NCBI GenBank assembly: GCA_024734495.1
Contig: JALMQS010000881.1
Coordinates: 124,001-188,000 of the forward strand
Direction: 5' to 3'
DNA length: 64,000 nt
Source of the DNA: Forficula auricularia
Lineage: Eukaryota > Arthropoda > Insecta > Dermaptera > Forficulidae
In this document: positions 32,173 through 43,120 of the stretch, piece after piece
How positions within the stretch are numbered: the stretch's first letter is position 1
How the letters are laid out: each line of letters begins with the position of its first letter
The notes under the pieces: model-generated
What the model saw: the letters and a program-made list of their open reading frames with translations, nothing else
The model's database searches: none
Told to the model about the DNA's origin: nothing
Position numbers and translations under genes: made by a program

Positions 32173-34301
32173 TGATTAATCATAGACACGAATAATGAAT
32201 TATTAAAATATAGTATAATAAAAACAGATTATTCTAATACTTTTTTGAGAATTGAATATTTACCGGCATTCTTCTTTATTGACATCACAATCTTCAATCT
32301 TTCAAGACGCAAGACCAAAAATAACCCCGAATACATTTTCATTATTTGACTTTTATAAGAGAGTTTATTCAGACTTTATATATTGCATCTTTTTGCATCT
32401 ATATAATTAAAAAAATAGAAGATATTTAAAAATAAATAAACTTGAAAAAAATGATATTCTTCCAGTCTATTTGAGAATATCCACTAATAACTTTAGTGAA
32501 TATATATCAAATATATTAATAGCCTTCTCGATATTCAATTATTATAGCATTCATTGAACCTAGATAATAAATGTATGACCCCATATTACACCATAACGCC
32601 ATGGAAGCACATATCTAATTTGTCGATAAGATCTCATTTGTTATGTTAGACTGCGTTCCGGCTGAACCAACCTGAACCAGATGCGTTACGCAGGTGATTT
32701 CGAAAATAAACAAATTCAGAGTTGTGAAAATAAATAAATAAATATTTCCGAAATGAAATCACTATAAGCGAAATCCAAATTTGCTTAGTTCATAGAATCT
32801 AAACTTTGAAATGAAAAAGGTTGAGCAATTCTAGACTATTTTATCTCCGATGATGACAAATTATTGAAACATACTACCTATTTCTAATCCACAGTGAATC
32901 ATAATTAAAACTTTAATCAAGACTCATTCACATCTCTAGTTCCATTTGAAACATCTTCTATGGAGATTAGTGATTCTTTTGGTTTAAGGCTTTTCTAATG
33001 CCTCTTATTGTGGTAAAAGAAAGTTAGGTACATGGGAGAAATCGATAGTAAGAAATCGTGAAATATTAATTACTCATTAGACAAAAAAGTATAATACATA
33101 TATATATATTTTTAAAATTATTTGTACTTCTTAAAATATGTGAATTTTGATTACCTATTTCATTCAATTATTTCAAGTGGCGGAGGAAGTCAATTATTCG
33201 ACTTTTTATATCTTATACTATAGTACATTACCTTGTGGTTTAATTAATCTAAATATATTTTTTTCGATTACAAATAAGTAGCTACCCAATTTTAGGACAT
33301 AAACATTTATTTTATTTCTGGCCTTAAATATTTAGCCAAAAATTTATAGTTAAAGAATTATCTCTATAAAAGTCAAAATTGATATGAAAAACTTCGATAT
33401 TAACTTCATTCCAAAAAGAAAATGGCGTTAAAAATTATCCACATTCTTAAAATATTTATTTATTTACAGAGTCTTAAAAAAGTTTAATTTTTCTTTCAAT
33501 TAGGCGATAATAAACAAACTTTACTCCTAATTGATTATTCAAATTTTAAAATATCTCATCAGCTTAAGATCTTTTTTGTTTCGCCAATGTCACATCTCTC
33601 ACGGTCACTTCCAATTTTCGACGCCTGAATATTAGTACAGCATATTAATTATTTACTAAAGTATACTCCCTAGGAGGATGAAGTAAAGTATTCCTTTCAA
33701 GTATGATGATATTATCATTCTGCAAGAGGAAACCGAAAAAGAACCGCCAATTCTCTTGCCGCACAGTAACTTAGAGCCATTAATCCAATCCAACTCCTTG
33801 AACTTTTGAATGTATAATTATTTATAATAAGGTATAAGTGTTGAAAATGGATATGTTATATAATCTACCATTTGTATTATAAAGTGGCGATGTGTGACTT
33901 CAACTCCAGGCAGGCAGGTTGCAGAAATTCAATTGTGTAATTTGATCAAATTATTTTCAAAATTGAAATATTATTTAGGAATACTAACTGAATTTGAAGG
34001 TTTGCGGCTATGATAATGTTCAGAAATGAAGTTATTATCTTTATTTTGTTTTCTTATATAAAATGCTTATGAAAAACTTCAAATTTTACTCAAAGAATTA
34101 TTATTTTAATGATAAAAAATGAAAGAAGTTGAGATATATATAATTTAATTGAAGGTGAGATGAAATTTTAGAAATATTTAGGAGTCAGGACAAACTCAGT
34201 GTTAAGCGGAGTCAGATTTGATGGAGGATTGAAAGTAATAGGATTCTAGGAAATTGGAAGCAGAAAAAGAATCAGGTCCAAGGAATAAACATATATTTTT
34301 T
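32173..34301. other. Non-coding AT-rich DNA
   Basis: No gene accepted. On the minus strand near 33695-33760 a polypyrimidine-TTGCAG acceptor is followed by 22 open codons and a GTAAAT donor, so a tiny exon is conceivable but unsupported by any recognisable protein. Confidence 0.35.
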
Positions 34302-34404
34302 TTATAATGATATTAATACATATTTTTATAATGATATTAATACAAAAAACCAAAAAAGTACAACTTCTCTAGTCCGAGGTGGACCCTTGCTGCATCGTGA
34401 AAAG
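34302..34404 (-). repeat. A-tailed retroposon 3' end, family S1, copy 3
   Basis: The minus strand reads GTTCTTTTCACGATG, then diverged GC-rich text, then ATTAATATCAT and a TA-rich tail, like the copies at 10743 and 19426. A TTTTTATAATGATATTAATA block is duplicated in its tail. Confidence 0.5.
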
Positions 34405-34459
34405 AACAAAAAAATTTAGTAAGTTGGTGAGAGTTTAAAGTATATATATGTATCTATCT

Positions 34460-34700
34460 TGAAAGACTGAATCGGTAGCGGGTGAAGCAAGTCACAGTAT
34501 CTAGAAGTCATAGGGATAAACGAATTGGCGATTGCCTTTGTTCGGTTGATATTTAATTTGTACATCATGTGGTTTGGCTCTTTGAAAATCGAGAATGCTG
34601 AAATGAGACTTAAATATAGACCTTTGAGAAAATATTTATTTTAATTTGGGATTTGGGTTTAAAAATTGGTCTATAAAACACTTTCAAATTGAACTACCCA
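34460..34700 (+). repeat. Dispersed repeat, copy 2
   Basis: Partner of 31085-31320, same orientation, sharing GTCATAGGGATAAA and TTGGCGA. No inverted ends or tail seen. Confidence 0.5.
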
Positions 34701-34921
34701 ACTAGTGAATGGTTATAATTTACTAATTTATTCACCTCGTTTTGGCCTCAAATTCTGAAACTATTTTCAAGAGTTGATAGATATGTACAGAGTTCAGAGA
34801 AATCGATCTATTAAAAAGGCCTTGGTGGTCATGTATACTGTATAGGTATACTTTAATCATCACAAACGATATCTAATGGTCAACCTAGCTATAAAACCAT
34901 ATCTACTCTTATTAAACGAGC

Positions 34922-35197
34922 AAAAATTGTATATTTATTTGTTTGTATATATATTTGTTTGTATCTTGGTTCTATTTTGAAAACGGCTCTACCGATTTTG
35001 ATGAAATTTACGAGTTAGGGGGTTTTTGGGGTGACAATTCGATCTGTCACGGTCTCATCTTCGAGAAAATTGTTTTTGATGGGTTTTTTCGTAATCAAAT
35101 TAATTACTCTCAGGTAGACAAATTAAAAATAATATTAAAATAAAGGTTTTAACTGAAGGAAGAAGTTACCGAGCATCGCTCGGTGCCTCAGGTACTA
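34922..35197 (+). mobile_element. Helitron-like short element
   Basis: It opens with TTTGTTTGTAT repeats and a CTACCGATTTTGATGAAATT line, common near the 5' end of arthropod Helitrons. It closes with a 7-bp hairpin ACCGAGC-ATC-GCTCGGT followed by CAGGTACTAT. The 66-codon open frame it contains is repeat-derived. Confidence 0.5.
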
Positions 35198-35619
35198 TTG
35201 TATATGTTGAGACCCAAAATAATACTACATAGGCTTATATTTATTGTAATTCTTCTTCAAAAATAGTTTCATGATCCGTTCCACAATAGCGGTGTCTCTT
35301 TGATGGATCATCTCAGGTCTTTCAATCACAATATTCGAATGTTCAAGAAATAAATGAAATTTGATTTTAGTTTGTCTTTGTCATCGATTTTATGTAATCG
35401 AAGGGTTGAGTTGACTTGAACATTATCAATCATGACTTGAAAACGTCTTCAAACTTAGAAGACCCAATGACGTAAGTAAAATAGAAAATTTTAATCAATT
35501 TCCCATTTTCTCTTAGGGGTGGTCAAATTTAAAAAATATTTCCAGTTCATCAACCTGACAAGGAAGCCTTCCAGAGGCAGATTTTTGTAGAGTTCTCTAA
35601 GTATGTCTAATGCATATTC
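35198..35619. other. Non-coding DNA
   Basis: Nothing recognised. Confidence 0.35.
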
Positions 35620-35625
35620 ATTTGC

Positions 35626-35910
35626 ATGTTTGGGAATCCCGTTTTCCCACCCACACACGATCATCTGATGGGAAATGAAGTCCGTTGCATTGAACGGCAG
35701 GTAGGTCTGTCAGCCAGTTTAAAGTATGTCAGCCAGGTACGAAAGTCGGAAAACTTTCAGGAGGCGATATGCACGATTTATGCCATCGATTCTCGTGAGA
35801 CAGGACAGGGAGAGACTCGTTTCAGGGACGTGACTAGTCGCGGTGGTACTTTTACCAAACAACCCTCAACAGCATCATTGCATTTGATCCTCTCACTTTC
35901 GCTTGGATGA
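35626..35910 (+). CDS. Hypothetical ORF in a GC-rich island (94 aa)
   Basis: An open frame in a stretch of near-50% GC within very AT-rich DNA, which is why it is listed. The product is hydrophilic with no signal, membrane segment or motif that I recognise. A splice-donor match (CAG|GTAGGT) lies inside, near 35699, so only the first 25 codons may be an exon. It may equally be a relic of a transposon or an antisense artefact. Function unknown. Confidence 0.2.
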   Translation: MFGNPVFPPTHDHLMGNEVRCIERQVGLSASLKYVSQVRKSENFQEAICTIYAIDSRETGQGETRFRDVTSRGGTFTKQPSTASLHLILSLSLG

Positions 35911-36362
35911 TGCTATAAAATTTCAATATGACGCAAATGAGAAGCTCATTTGTCTGCAATTGGTATCTTTTTTCCATCATCGATATGACAACTTCAACTA
36001 CTTTCATGTAATTCACTTTCCCTTTGATTCCTACTTATAAATCATGATTATTTACATGTCGGTAAAGATTAATGAATGGATTAATGTACTGATAAAAAAG
36101 ATAATTAAGACAAATAATGTCTAAAGTGGCAAAATGAATATTAATTAAAAAAAACAACTGCATATTCATTTTAATCATTGAGGATTTAAAGCGGAAATCC
36201 CACTAATCAAAATCAATTAATTTTAACATCAGATTCCAAAATTATAATACAGATAGATTGATTGCAGTTTTAAATGTATTTATTTATTTATTTTATATAT
36301 ATGAAAATTTCATTGAGACGTAGTAGTGAGACAGACGGTAATCACGAAGGAATCACGTGAAC
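35911..36362. other. Non-coding AT-rich DNA
   Basis: Nothing recognised. Confidence 0.35.
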
Positions 36363-36491
36363 ATGGCGACTTTTCACAACTCCGAATATTTCATCATGGC
36401 TAGCAAGGAGAAAACGATACGATGGTACATTGCAAATCTTTATTATTCTCCTGAGGGGTTTTGGACAATGAAAAAAATTGGCGTGATTTAA
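36363..36491 (+). pseudogene. Short N-terminal fragment resembling a transposon integrase (42 aa)
   Basis: The frame reads MATFHNSEYFIMASKEKT, then WYIANLYYSPEGFW, then a stop. The LYYSP-G-(F/Y)W segment resembles the start of Polinton/Maverick-type or similar DDE integrase proteins of animals. That is recognition from memory, not a search. It stops where the tandem repeats begin, so the rest is lost. GC is higher than in its surroundings. Confidence 0.35.
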
Positions 36492-37660
36492 ACACACCAC
36501 GTGGGTTAAGCATACACGATATTTATATAATTATTTTTCTATTAAACAACAAATAAATATAGGTATTTCTGAAAAAAATTGATGACGAGGTTTTCTCAGA
36601 ACTTAACTTCTTCAATAAGATGCAAACATGGTTTTTACAAAATTCAAACCGTTACTCTATGTGTGTTTATATGAAATCATCCGTATTTTTAATATTACTT
36701 CATTTGAGTATTTTTTTAGTTTCGTTGATATTCCTCAAAAAATTGAAAATTTCTGATAAAAGATTAATTGAAAACAAGGGTTTAATGCCTAAAAAAAGTT
36801 TAAAGAATCGAAAAACTTTTTTAAGATGTTGGTACTTATGTCGAACTAATTATATTTTTGCTTAGTTTTTTTCAAAATTTCTCATGACAAGGTTAAAGAA
36901 AAAAATTGGCGTGATTTAAAGACACCACGTGGCTTAAGCATACACGATATTTATATAATTGTTTTTCCATTAAACAACAAATAAATATAGGTATTTCTGA
37001 AAAAAATTGATGACTAGCTTTTCTCAGAACTTAACTGCATGAAAACATGGTTTTTACAAAATCCAAACCGTTTCTCTAAGTGTGTTTGAATGAAATCATC
37101 CAAGTTTTTAATATTACTTCATTTGAGTACTTTTTTAGTTTCGTTGATATTCCTCAAAAAAATTGAAAATTTGTGATAAAAGATTAATTGAAAGCAAGGT
37201 TTTAATGCCTAAAAAAAGTTTTAGGAATCGAAAAACTTTTTTTAGATGTAGGTACTTATTCCGAACAAATTATATTTTTGCTTAGTTTTTCCAAAGTTTC
37301 TCATAACAAGGTTAAAGAAAAAAATTGGCGTGATTTAAACAAACTGAAAAAAATTGATGACGAGTTTTTCTCAGAACTTAACTACAAGCAAACATGGTTT
37401 TTACAAAATCCAAACCTTATCTCTATGTGTGTTTGTATGAAATCATCCAAGTTTTTAATATTACTTCATTTCAGTACTTTTTTAATTTCGTTGATATTCC
37501 TCAAAAAAATTGAAAATTTGTGACAAAAGATTAATTGAAAACAAGGTTTTAATGCCTAAAAAAAGCTTTAAGAATCGAAAAACTTTTTTAAGATGTAGGT
37601 ACTTATGCCGAACAAATTATATTTTTGCTTAGTTTTTTCAAAATTCCTCATTACAAGGTC
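36471..37660 (+). repeat. Tandem triplication of a 0.42-kb unit with a decayed open frame
   Basis: Units start at 36471, 36899 and 37318, each with AAAAAAATTGGCGTGATTTA. Units 1 and 2 are about 428 and 419 bp. Unit 3 lacks about 90 bp after that start. In unit 1 a frame of 100 codons is open from 36563 (just after a TATAG that could be a splice acceptor) to 36865, with one membrane-like stretch (FLILLHLSIFLVSLIFL) and a basic tail. Units 2 and 3 break this frame. The protein is not recognised. Unit 1 may be the last exon of something; the others are clearly decayed. Confidence 0.7.
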
Positions 37661-38539
37661 AATCTTATTAAAAAATTTATGCGAAATCATTAGTTATGGC
37701 AAAAAACATTTCAGAGTAATTAATCATTATAAACAGATGGAGGAAAAAGTGAAATTTTTTAAAGACTCGGCACGCTCTCTGCAAATTGTGATGTTGGGGC
37801 ATTTGTTAAAAAAAATAAGTATATTAATTAAAAGATGAAGTGTGAGAGGATTTTATAACTTATAAGTATACCTAATCAATCTGAAGCGAAGCCTCTCTAT
37901 CATAAGAACGAAAAGTGTGAGAACATTTTGAGAAATTATATTTTAAAGTACTTTACCCTAGAGTAAGATAGTACTTTTATATAATTCTTTAAAATTTATA
38001 CATTTGATCGGTATAATATAGCATATCTCATGGTGTCATGGTCAATGGTCGCCTTGCCCACCCTTACAATTCTTCCTCGTTATCAGTAAAGTTATAAAAA
38101 ATTAACAGTCTATTCAAAAATTATTTAAAATTTGAAGAATTTAAATATTAATAAAAAAAATAAATAAATAAATAATAAAAAATAACACGTAATTTCTATT
38201 TTGTTATAAGTATTTATTTTTATAAAATTTTACAAAATAAGGAATTCCCATTTCGATAAACAATGGTATTTGTCAGTCTGATAATAAAGAAGAAAGGCTT
38301 GATATACACAAAGCCTTTGAATGGAAACAGTTCCACCATCAAGGTTGTAGTAAAGTAAATAATTTATGTATTTAGAATAATTTTGAATAATTATTTACTT
38401 TCGTCTAGTAAAATAAATTGAAATTTTTTATTTTATTTTTTTTCTCTCTTTAATTTTGATAGACTTGACTTAAATTTACCAGTATCAGCAATTTTTTTTA
38501 AAAAACATTTGAAATCAATTTGAATTTATTATATACCTA
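37661..38539. other. Non-coding AT-rich DNA
   Basis: A 77-codon plus-strand frame (37605-37838) continues out of the third tandem unit with a charged helical segment; not recognised. The remainder is AT-rich with an ATAA microsatellite near 38155. Confidence 0.35.
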
Positions 38540-38978
38540 TATAATATATTTGTTTGAGACCTTAGTTTCGAAGGTTTGACCTTCATCACCAGTCTTTTTA
38601 ATTAGAAATAGTTTATCTGTTATTTCTCATGGGTTCAAATATCCGAATGGATTTGGATAAATTTGTTTTGTCATAATAGTAAGCAGGTCACTGATCAAAC
38701 GAATGCCCGAGACCCGCTTACTATTACAACAAAATGTCAATCAAGTATGTGAACCCATGAAAAATAACATAAAAAATATGTCTAATTAAAAAGACTGAAA
38801 ATGGAGGTCTAACTACTATAGTCTCGAACAAACAAATTATATACTAAGTATATAGGTACATATTTATATTTGATATGTAGGTATATGTTCATTTATATCA
38901 AACAGAAGACACCCTAATTGATTTCTTTTTATGATTCAACCACTCTACTACTTTCGACAAAACAAAATCTTTTGAGTT
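38540..38978 (+). repeat. Foldback family copy 6 with hammerhead and terminal motif together
   Basis: At the right end, plus strand, are AACAGAAGACACC, TTGATTTC...GAATCAA and a diverged CTACTACTTTCGAC, then AAAACAAAATCTTTTGAG: the conserved 3' end of the family. Inside lie long inverted arms, with a hammerhead on the minus strand (38558-38594) and its decayed mirror on the plus strand (about 38786-38830). This copy links the hammerhead motif to the terminal motif. Confidence 0.65.
38558..38594 (-). ncRNA. Hammerhead-like motif, A6 mutated
   Basis: Minus strand: CTGGTGA (38592-38586), an extra T, a perfect stem II GAAGGT/ACCTTC with CAA loop, GAAAC (38569-38565), then a TAAGGTC. A6 is G as in the motif at 20980. 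Probably inactive or weak. Confidence 0.45.
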
Positions 38979-39109
38979 ACCATCCTCATTTAATTCAAAT
39001 AATCTAAAATATAAATTCAACCTTAGCTGATGAGATAATGGATGAGGATAAGCGTCATCCATAACAAAGTTAAATAATTTATATATAAAATGGTAATTCA
39101 TGGTAAAGT

Positions 39110-39372
39110 TGATTTGAATTGATTACGAGGGAGGAGATTTGACCGGTTTGCCGTGTGCAGCGAAGGGTAACTGCCAGGAAAGACACCCTTGACCAGGGTG
39201 TCATGGCCATGGGGTCGCTCCCCAGCCGAAGACAGATGTTTCCTCCACTGGCAGAGACCACCTCTCTTGGAGCAATGAACTCCGAAGCGTCGGCTGGCTC
39301 ATGGGAGCATGTGCATGGAAACGAAGCCAGCCAGCAAAAGAAAAAACAAAACAAAAACAAAAAAGCAAAATA
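39110..39372 (+). repeat. GC-rich insert with A-rich tail
   Basis: About 230 bp of GC-rich sequence ending in a CAAAA-type tail (39337-39372), like a retroposed fragment. Frames of 72-110 codons are open on both strands because of composition. A GGTGTC inverted pair (AAGACACCCTTG / CAGGGTGTC) lies at 39180-39203. Source gene or element not recognised. Confidence 0.45.
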
Positions 39373-39643
39373 AAACGAAAAGATGAGTAAAGAGAAGCGA
39401 GAGAACTTGGTTTTTGTTGCGCTCCTGATACCGGAATTGACGCTTCACTCAGGAATTTCGTATCGAGAAGTTCATTATAAAACCATTTCAAAATGACTCC
39501 TTCTTTATTAAATAGAGAAGCTCTCTCTCTCAAATCTAGTCGGTGGAATGATCATTTTAGATCCTTCCAGCAATATCGAATGCTCGTTCCTAGTTCATCG
39601 TAAAATTTCTGTAAAAATTTAGGAGTTGAGGATTTCATATCAG

Positions 39644-39810
39644 CAGTGTCGGATCTAGGGGGGGGGGGATGTGGTCACTGGTCACGTGCTCCGGAGGCAT
39701 ATTTTGGAAAGCGGGAAATTTTTTGTTATTGTTATATTTAGTACTGGGGGCTGGAAGAGCGGCGGCAAATTCAAGCTTATCCCCTTACAAAAGACCTAGA
39801 TCCGGCTCTG
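39644..39810. mobile_element. hAT-type MITE, 167 bp
   Basis: Terminal inverted repeats CAGTGTCGGATCTAGG and (inverted) CAGAGCCGGATCTAGG. The flanks CATATCAG (39636-39643) and AGTATCAG (39811-39818) match at six of eight positions, fitting an old 8-bp hAT duplication. A run of G follows the left end. No coding capacity. Confidence 0.75.
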
Positions 39811-39901
39811 AGTATCAGATTGATGATTTTGAACAATTTTGGAGTTAGGTATTTAATTTATGAAGAAAATAGAAAAAGTTATCTACTACTGAGATGTTGA
39901 T

Positions 39902-40048
39902 TTTTAAGAGTAAATTAAAGCGCATGTGTTCTGTTTTCAGCTTGATATAAATATACGTACACAATATTTATATAAATTCATTTATGTTTACGATATATGT
40001 GTATGTTCATTATTAAACAGATGACACCTCTTTGATTTACTCTTAAAA
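39902..40048 (+). repeat. Foldback family copy 7 (diverged)
   Basis: Arms 39902-39937 and 40014-40048 (TTTTAAGAGTAAAT, TGTTCTGTTTT and inverted AAACAGATGACACC, ATTTACTCTTAAAA) around an AT-rich loop. The final leader part is missing. Confidence 0.55.
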
Positions 40049-40845
40049 TTTCCAATTTCGATTGGATCTAGCAACACTTGAAAACGCTATTCAGACAAAG
40101 TGACTGAAACGTTGTGAGTGTCTTGAGAAATTTAATTCATTAATTTAATCTTTGGTTAATGTCAAAAAAATCTTCAATCCAGATCTTTAGGGACTGCACG
40201 TTTTTAGTGTAACTTCTTCAAAAAATCATATAAGGCTATGTATTAACCAAGGTTAAACAGAGAGGCCCTTAGTGTCATTTTAAAATCTAGTTCTTATATA
40301 AAAGACAGAAAATTTACAATTTTGACACTCTGTCAAATTTCTGGTAGTGACGCAAAACGGCGTTTTATGACATGCTTCTTAGGCCAAATAAAGAAAGAAA
40401 GCAGGAGCTTGATTGGCATTAAAAATCAACATTAAGCAGAGTTGGTCGTTCCCTGTTACGTTTATTTAAACGGACATCCTGCTTTCTTTCTAAATTCGGC
40501 TGTATGGACATTGAATAGTTTTTTCTTTAATGAGACTAAATAACTACACACTAAATACACTGGCCAGAAATTGTTTTCTTTCAAATTCCACATATAAATA
40601 TTCCAATACAAATAAATTCCGTCTGACAGTTTTGGATTAAAAATAAAATAATCCTTAATTAAAAAACTACAGTGTCGACTCCACTTTTATTTTTGGTAAT
40701 CATGAGATGAAAGTTAATTTGATTTTTTGAAAATTCTGGTTTGTTAGGTTTGCACTTTGGCCAGCCTAGCTAATTTACCAGCAAGTGTGAGCTTGTAAAT
40801 TAGAAAAATAGCTCAGTCTATTAATAAATAGACTTGTCCTCCCCA
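40049..40845. other. Non-coding DNA
   Basis: A weak hammerhead-like sequence at 40075-40115 and a weak S1-like piece at 40185-40240. No gene was found. Confidence 0.35.
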
Positions 40846-40888
40846 GCTCTTGAAAATGACTCCAGAAATAGGTGTGGAAACGTCGTAT
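40846..40888 (+). ncRNA. Hammerhead-like motif with paired core changes
   Basis: TTGAAAA (40850-40856) has C3 to T and G8 to A, keeping a U-A pair. An imperfect stem II (ACTCC/GGTGT), GAAAC 40877-40881 and GTC (cut after 40884) follow. Stem I is weak. Confidence 0.4.
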
Positions 40889-41114
40889 ATTCTGATGAGA
40901 TTTTCTTATTAACAATGTACTGGGGTTTTACCCTAAAGTTCACTTTCGATATACACACTAATTATGAATAAAAATTATTATTCAATGAAATGGAAGACTC
41001 TAGTATACATATTTCCAGGGATGTAGTGGAGGGTATATGGCTGTATACGGCGAATACCCTGTTGTTTGATGTAAGCAAATAGCGTATAACCTGTGCTATA
41101 TTGTACATTTTATT

Positions 41115-41371
41115 AAATGAGACAATAAAAGAGTATCTTCTGCTGGAATAATAATTTTTTAAATTTATTTATAACTAATTCACTTTCACGCATTAATTCC
41201 TGTTAATCAATTGTAATAGACTGATGAACAAGGCAAAGCCCTCGAAACTAAATAAAGTCTTGTTATAAATAAATTTAAAAAATTATTATTCCAGCAGAAG
41301 ACACACTCTTTTATTGTCTCCTTTAATTTATAAAAATTCTGCTACTCTCGGCAAAAAAGAAACTTTCAATC
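41115..41371 (+). mobile_element. Foldback family copy 8 with hammerhead and 11-bp target duplication
   Basis: 257 bp between TACATTTTATT direct repeats (41104-41114 and 41372-41382). Plus strand order: truncated left arm, loop, hammerhead (41216-41264), right arm starting two bases after the predicted cut, then AGCAGAAGACAC, the arm end, TTCTGCTACTCTCGGC and a short A-run. An RNA cut by the ribozyme would start with the right arm and end with the terminal hairpin. Confidence 0.8.
41216..41264 (+). ncRNA. Hammerhead-like motif, core intact
   Basis: CTGATGA at 41221-41227, stem II with GGC/GCC around AAA (outer pairs damaged), GAAAC 41244-41248, stem III ACT/AGT around AAATAA, and GTC with a cut after 41259. 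Stem I can form between the two long arms (TTATAAC / GTTATAA). A sister copy at 42986 has the undamaged stem II. Confidence 0.62.
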
Positions 41372-41386
41372 TACATTTTATTTTAA

Positions 41387-42196
41387 ACTACCTGCAAGAC
41401 CCGCCTTCGGCGCCCCGCTTGCTAGACAGGGGACACGTTCCCTGAAGCCCCAGCCCACGAACCCCACCCTCATACACCACCCTCATACACCACTCCCACC
41501 CTCACACCCCCTGAACCCCACCCAGGACCCTCACCCCCGCACCATGCACCCGTGCCCAACCACGGCCCCCACCACAACCCACTACGCCTCTGGACCCTCA
41601 CCTGAACCCCCCACTCCATCCTCCGTACCCTATCATTTCCCGGGCCCACCCCCGCACCTTCATCCCACCCCCTAATTTGGGTGGTTAATTTTTGCATTTC
41701 TACCCTTCTAGTGACTCTCAGATTATGTATATAAAATTTGGTTGAGTTTGGTCCAAGAGCAAGAATTTTCATATTTTGACCCTCCCCCCTTTTTTGGGGA
41801 GAATTTTTTTAAACAAAAGTTGTCAGAATTCACATCCCCTACAACTTTGCTCATTATAAAATTTGCAGTAGGGTTAATAGTTTAGGAGTTATTTGATAAT
41901 TTCGCCCCCCCCCCCCCTCAACCTCCTTTTGGGGTCAAAATATCAAAACGTTATATAGCTCTAAACGTAAGGTAGAAGACATCTGATGCAAATATGAAAT
42001 TTCATAATAATCCCTTTAGCCGTTTTTACGTGAATTGTGAGCAACTTTTCGCGGAAACCACGGAAACATACAGACATACAGACAGAAATTTTGTTGAGGG
42101 TGTTTTCGTTCATAACTTTGCTTGAAACGTGTGCAACCAAAATTTGGCGTGATTTGGAGCAATGTACAGACAAAACCTTAATTTTATATATATAGA
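41387..42196 (-). mobile_element. Helitron-like non-autonomous element, 810 bp
   Basis: Minus strand: starts TCTATATATATAAAATTAAG, ends with a GCCGAAGGC hairpin and CAGGTAGT. The middle contains a very C-rich stretch (41450-41670) of CACCC repeats and CCCC lines. The 100-codon minus-strand frame across it is repeat composition, not a gene. Its start is nearly identical to those at 57779 and 58811. Confidence 0.65.
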
Positions 42197-42842
42197 ATAC
42201 AGTTTTAGACATTTACAAAATACCCCCTTTATAGCATATACCCTCTGATTTTTACGGTCCATATAGCGTATACCTTCTGCTAATTTTATGACTACAACAC
42301 TACATATTTCATTCCTTAATAGGGCAATAAATATTATCTTATAGACATGTACTATATATAGGTATAGTTCCGGTTTCAGTAGAAAGAAAAAACACGCTTT
42401 CCATGAAACACTAGTTAATAATGAGTACCTAAACTCCTGCATATATTTTTTTTACTTTTATCTAAAGTATGCGACAAGTCATTCATTCCTCCTTAAATGT
42501 TGATTTAGTAGATCACGAAAGACAACGAAAAACAAATGAACTAAGGTAAATGTTTGGTTCTCGTCTCTCGCTCCCATTAACAAATATCACGTTCCATGTT
42601 ATATTGCAAATTAGTTAAATTTTTTTATCTTAGTATAAGCTAGTGACATTTTTCTGGAGATAAAATACCTTCTCGTAATAATAGTTTTCCGTTTAAGTCA
42701 GAATATTTTAAATGATTTTTTTGCCTTCTCTCTTATAATAATTATTAGTTTTAAAATCTTTAACTCTGGTAAATATGTATTTACTAAAGAATTCTAGGTA
42801 ATTTTCCCTTTAATGTAAATTTGATGGAGAATCAGCCCAAGG
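42197..42842. other. Non-coding AT-rich DNA
   Basis: Nothing recognised. Confidence 0.35.
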
Positions 42843-42884
42843 ATAATGAATAAAACAAATTCCGAATAAAATAATTTATTTGAA

Positions 42885-43120
42885 TTGAACGTTTTTTTGC
42901 CGAGAGTAGCAGAATTTTTAAATATTGAAGGAAACAATAAAAGAGTGTGTCTTCTGCTGGAATTATACATTTTATTTATTTATAACGAGGCTATAGTTTC
43001 GAGGGCTTTGCCCTCTTCATCAATCTATTACATTGGATTCACAGGAATTAATTTATGAATCTTATAAATAAATAAAAATTTTAATTCCAGCAGAAGACAC
43101 ACTCTTTTATTGTCTCCTTC
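42885..43120 (-). mobile_element. Foldback family copy 9 with hammerhead and 12-bp target duplication
   Basis: 236 bp between AATTTATTTGAA repeats (42873-42884 and 43121-43132). On the plus strand the leader GCCGAGAGTAGCAGAA lies left; the hammerhead is on the minus strand, so the sense direction is minus and the 3' end is the leader side. The empty tandem partner confirms both ends. Confidence 0.88.
42986..43026 (-). ncRNA. Hammerhead-like motif, C3 changed to U
   Basis: Minus strand: TTGATGA (43023-43017), an extra A, a perfect 6-bp stem II GAGGGC/GCCCTC with AAA loop, GAAAC (43000-42996), then CTATAGCCTC. C3 to U leaves a U-G wobble with G8. The cleavage triplet is changed (CTC). Confidence 0.48.

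Noticed and set aside
33690..33765. Tiny exon candidate with TTGCAG acceptor and GTAAAT donor
   Set aside because: Only 22 codons, no recognisable protein, no partner exons.
40075..40116. TTGAAAA...GAAACGTT on the plus strand
   Set aside because: Stem II does not abut GAAA and is weak; kept only as a possible decayed member of the U3-A8 subgroup.
41470..41772. 100-codon minus-strand frame rich in G, W and R
   Set aside because: Translation of the CACCC-rich repeat inside a Helitron-like element.
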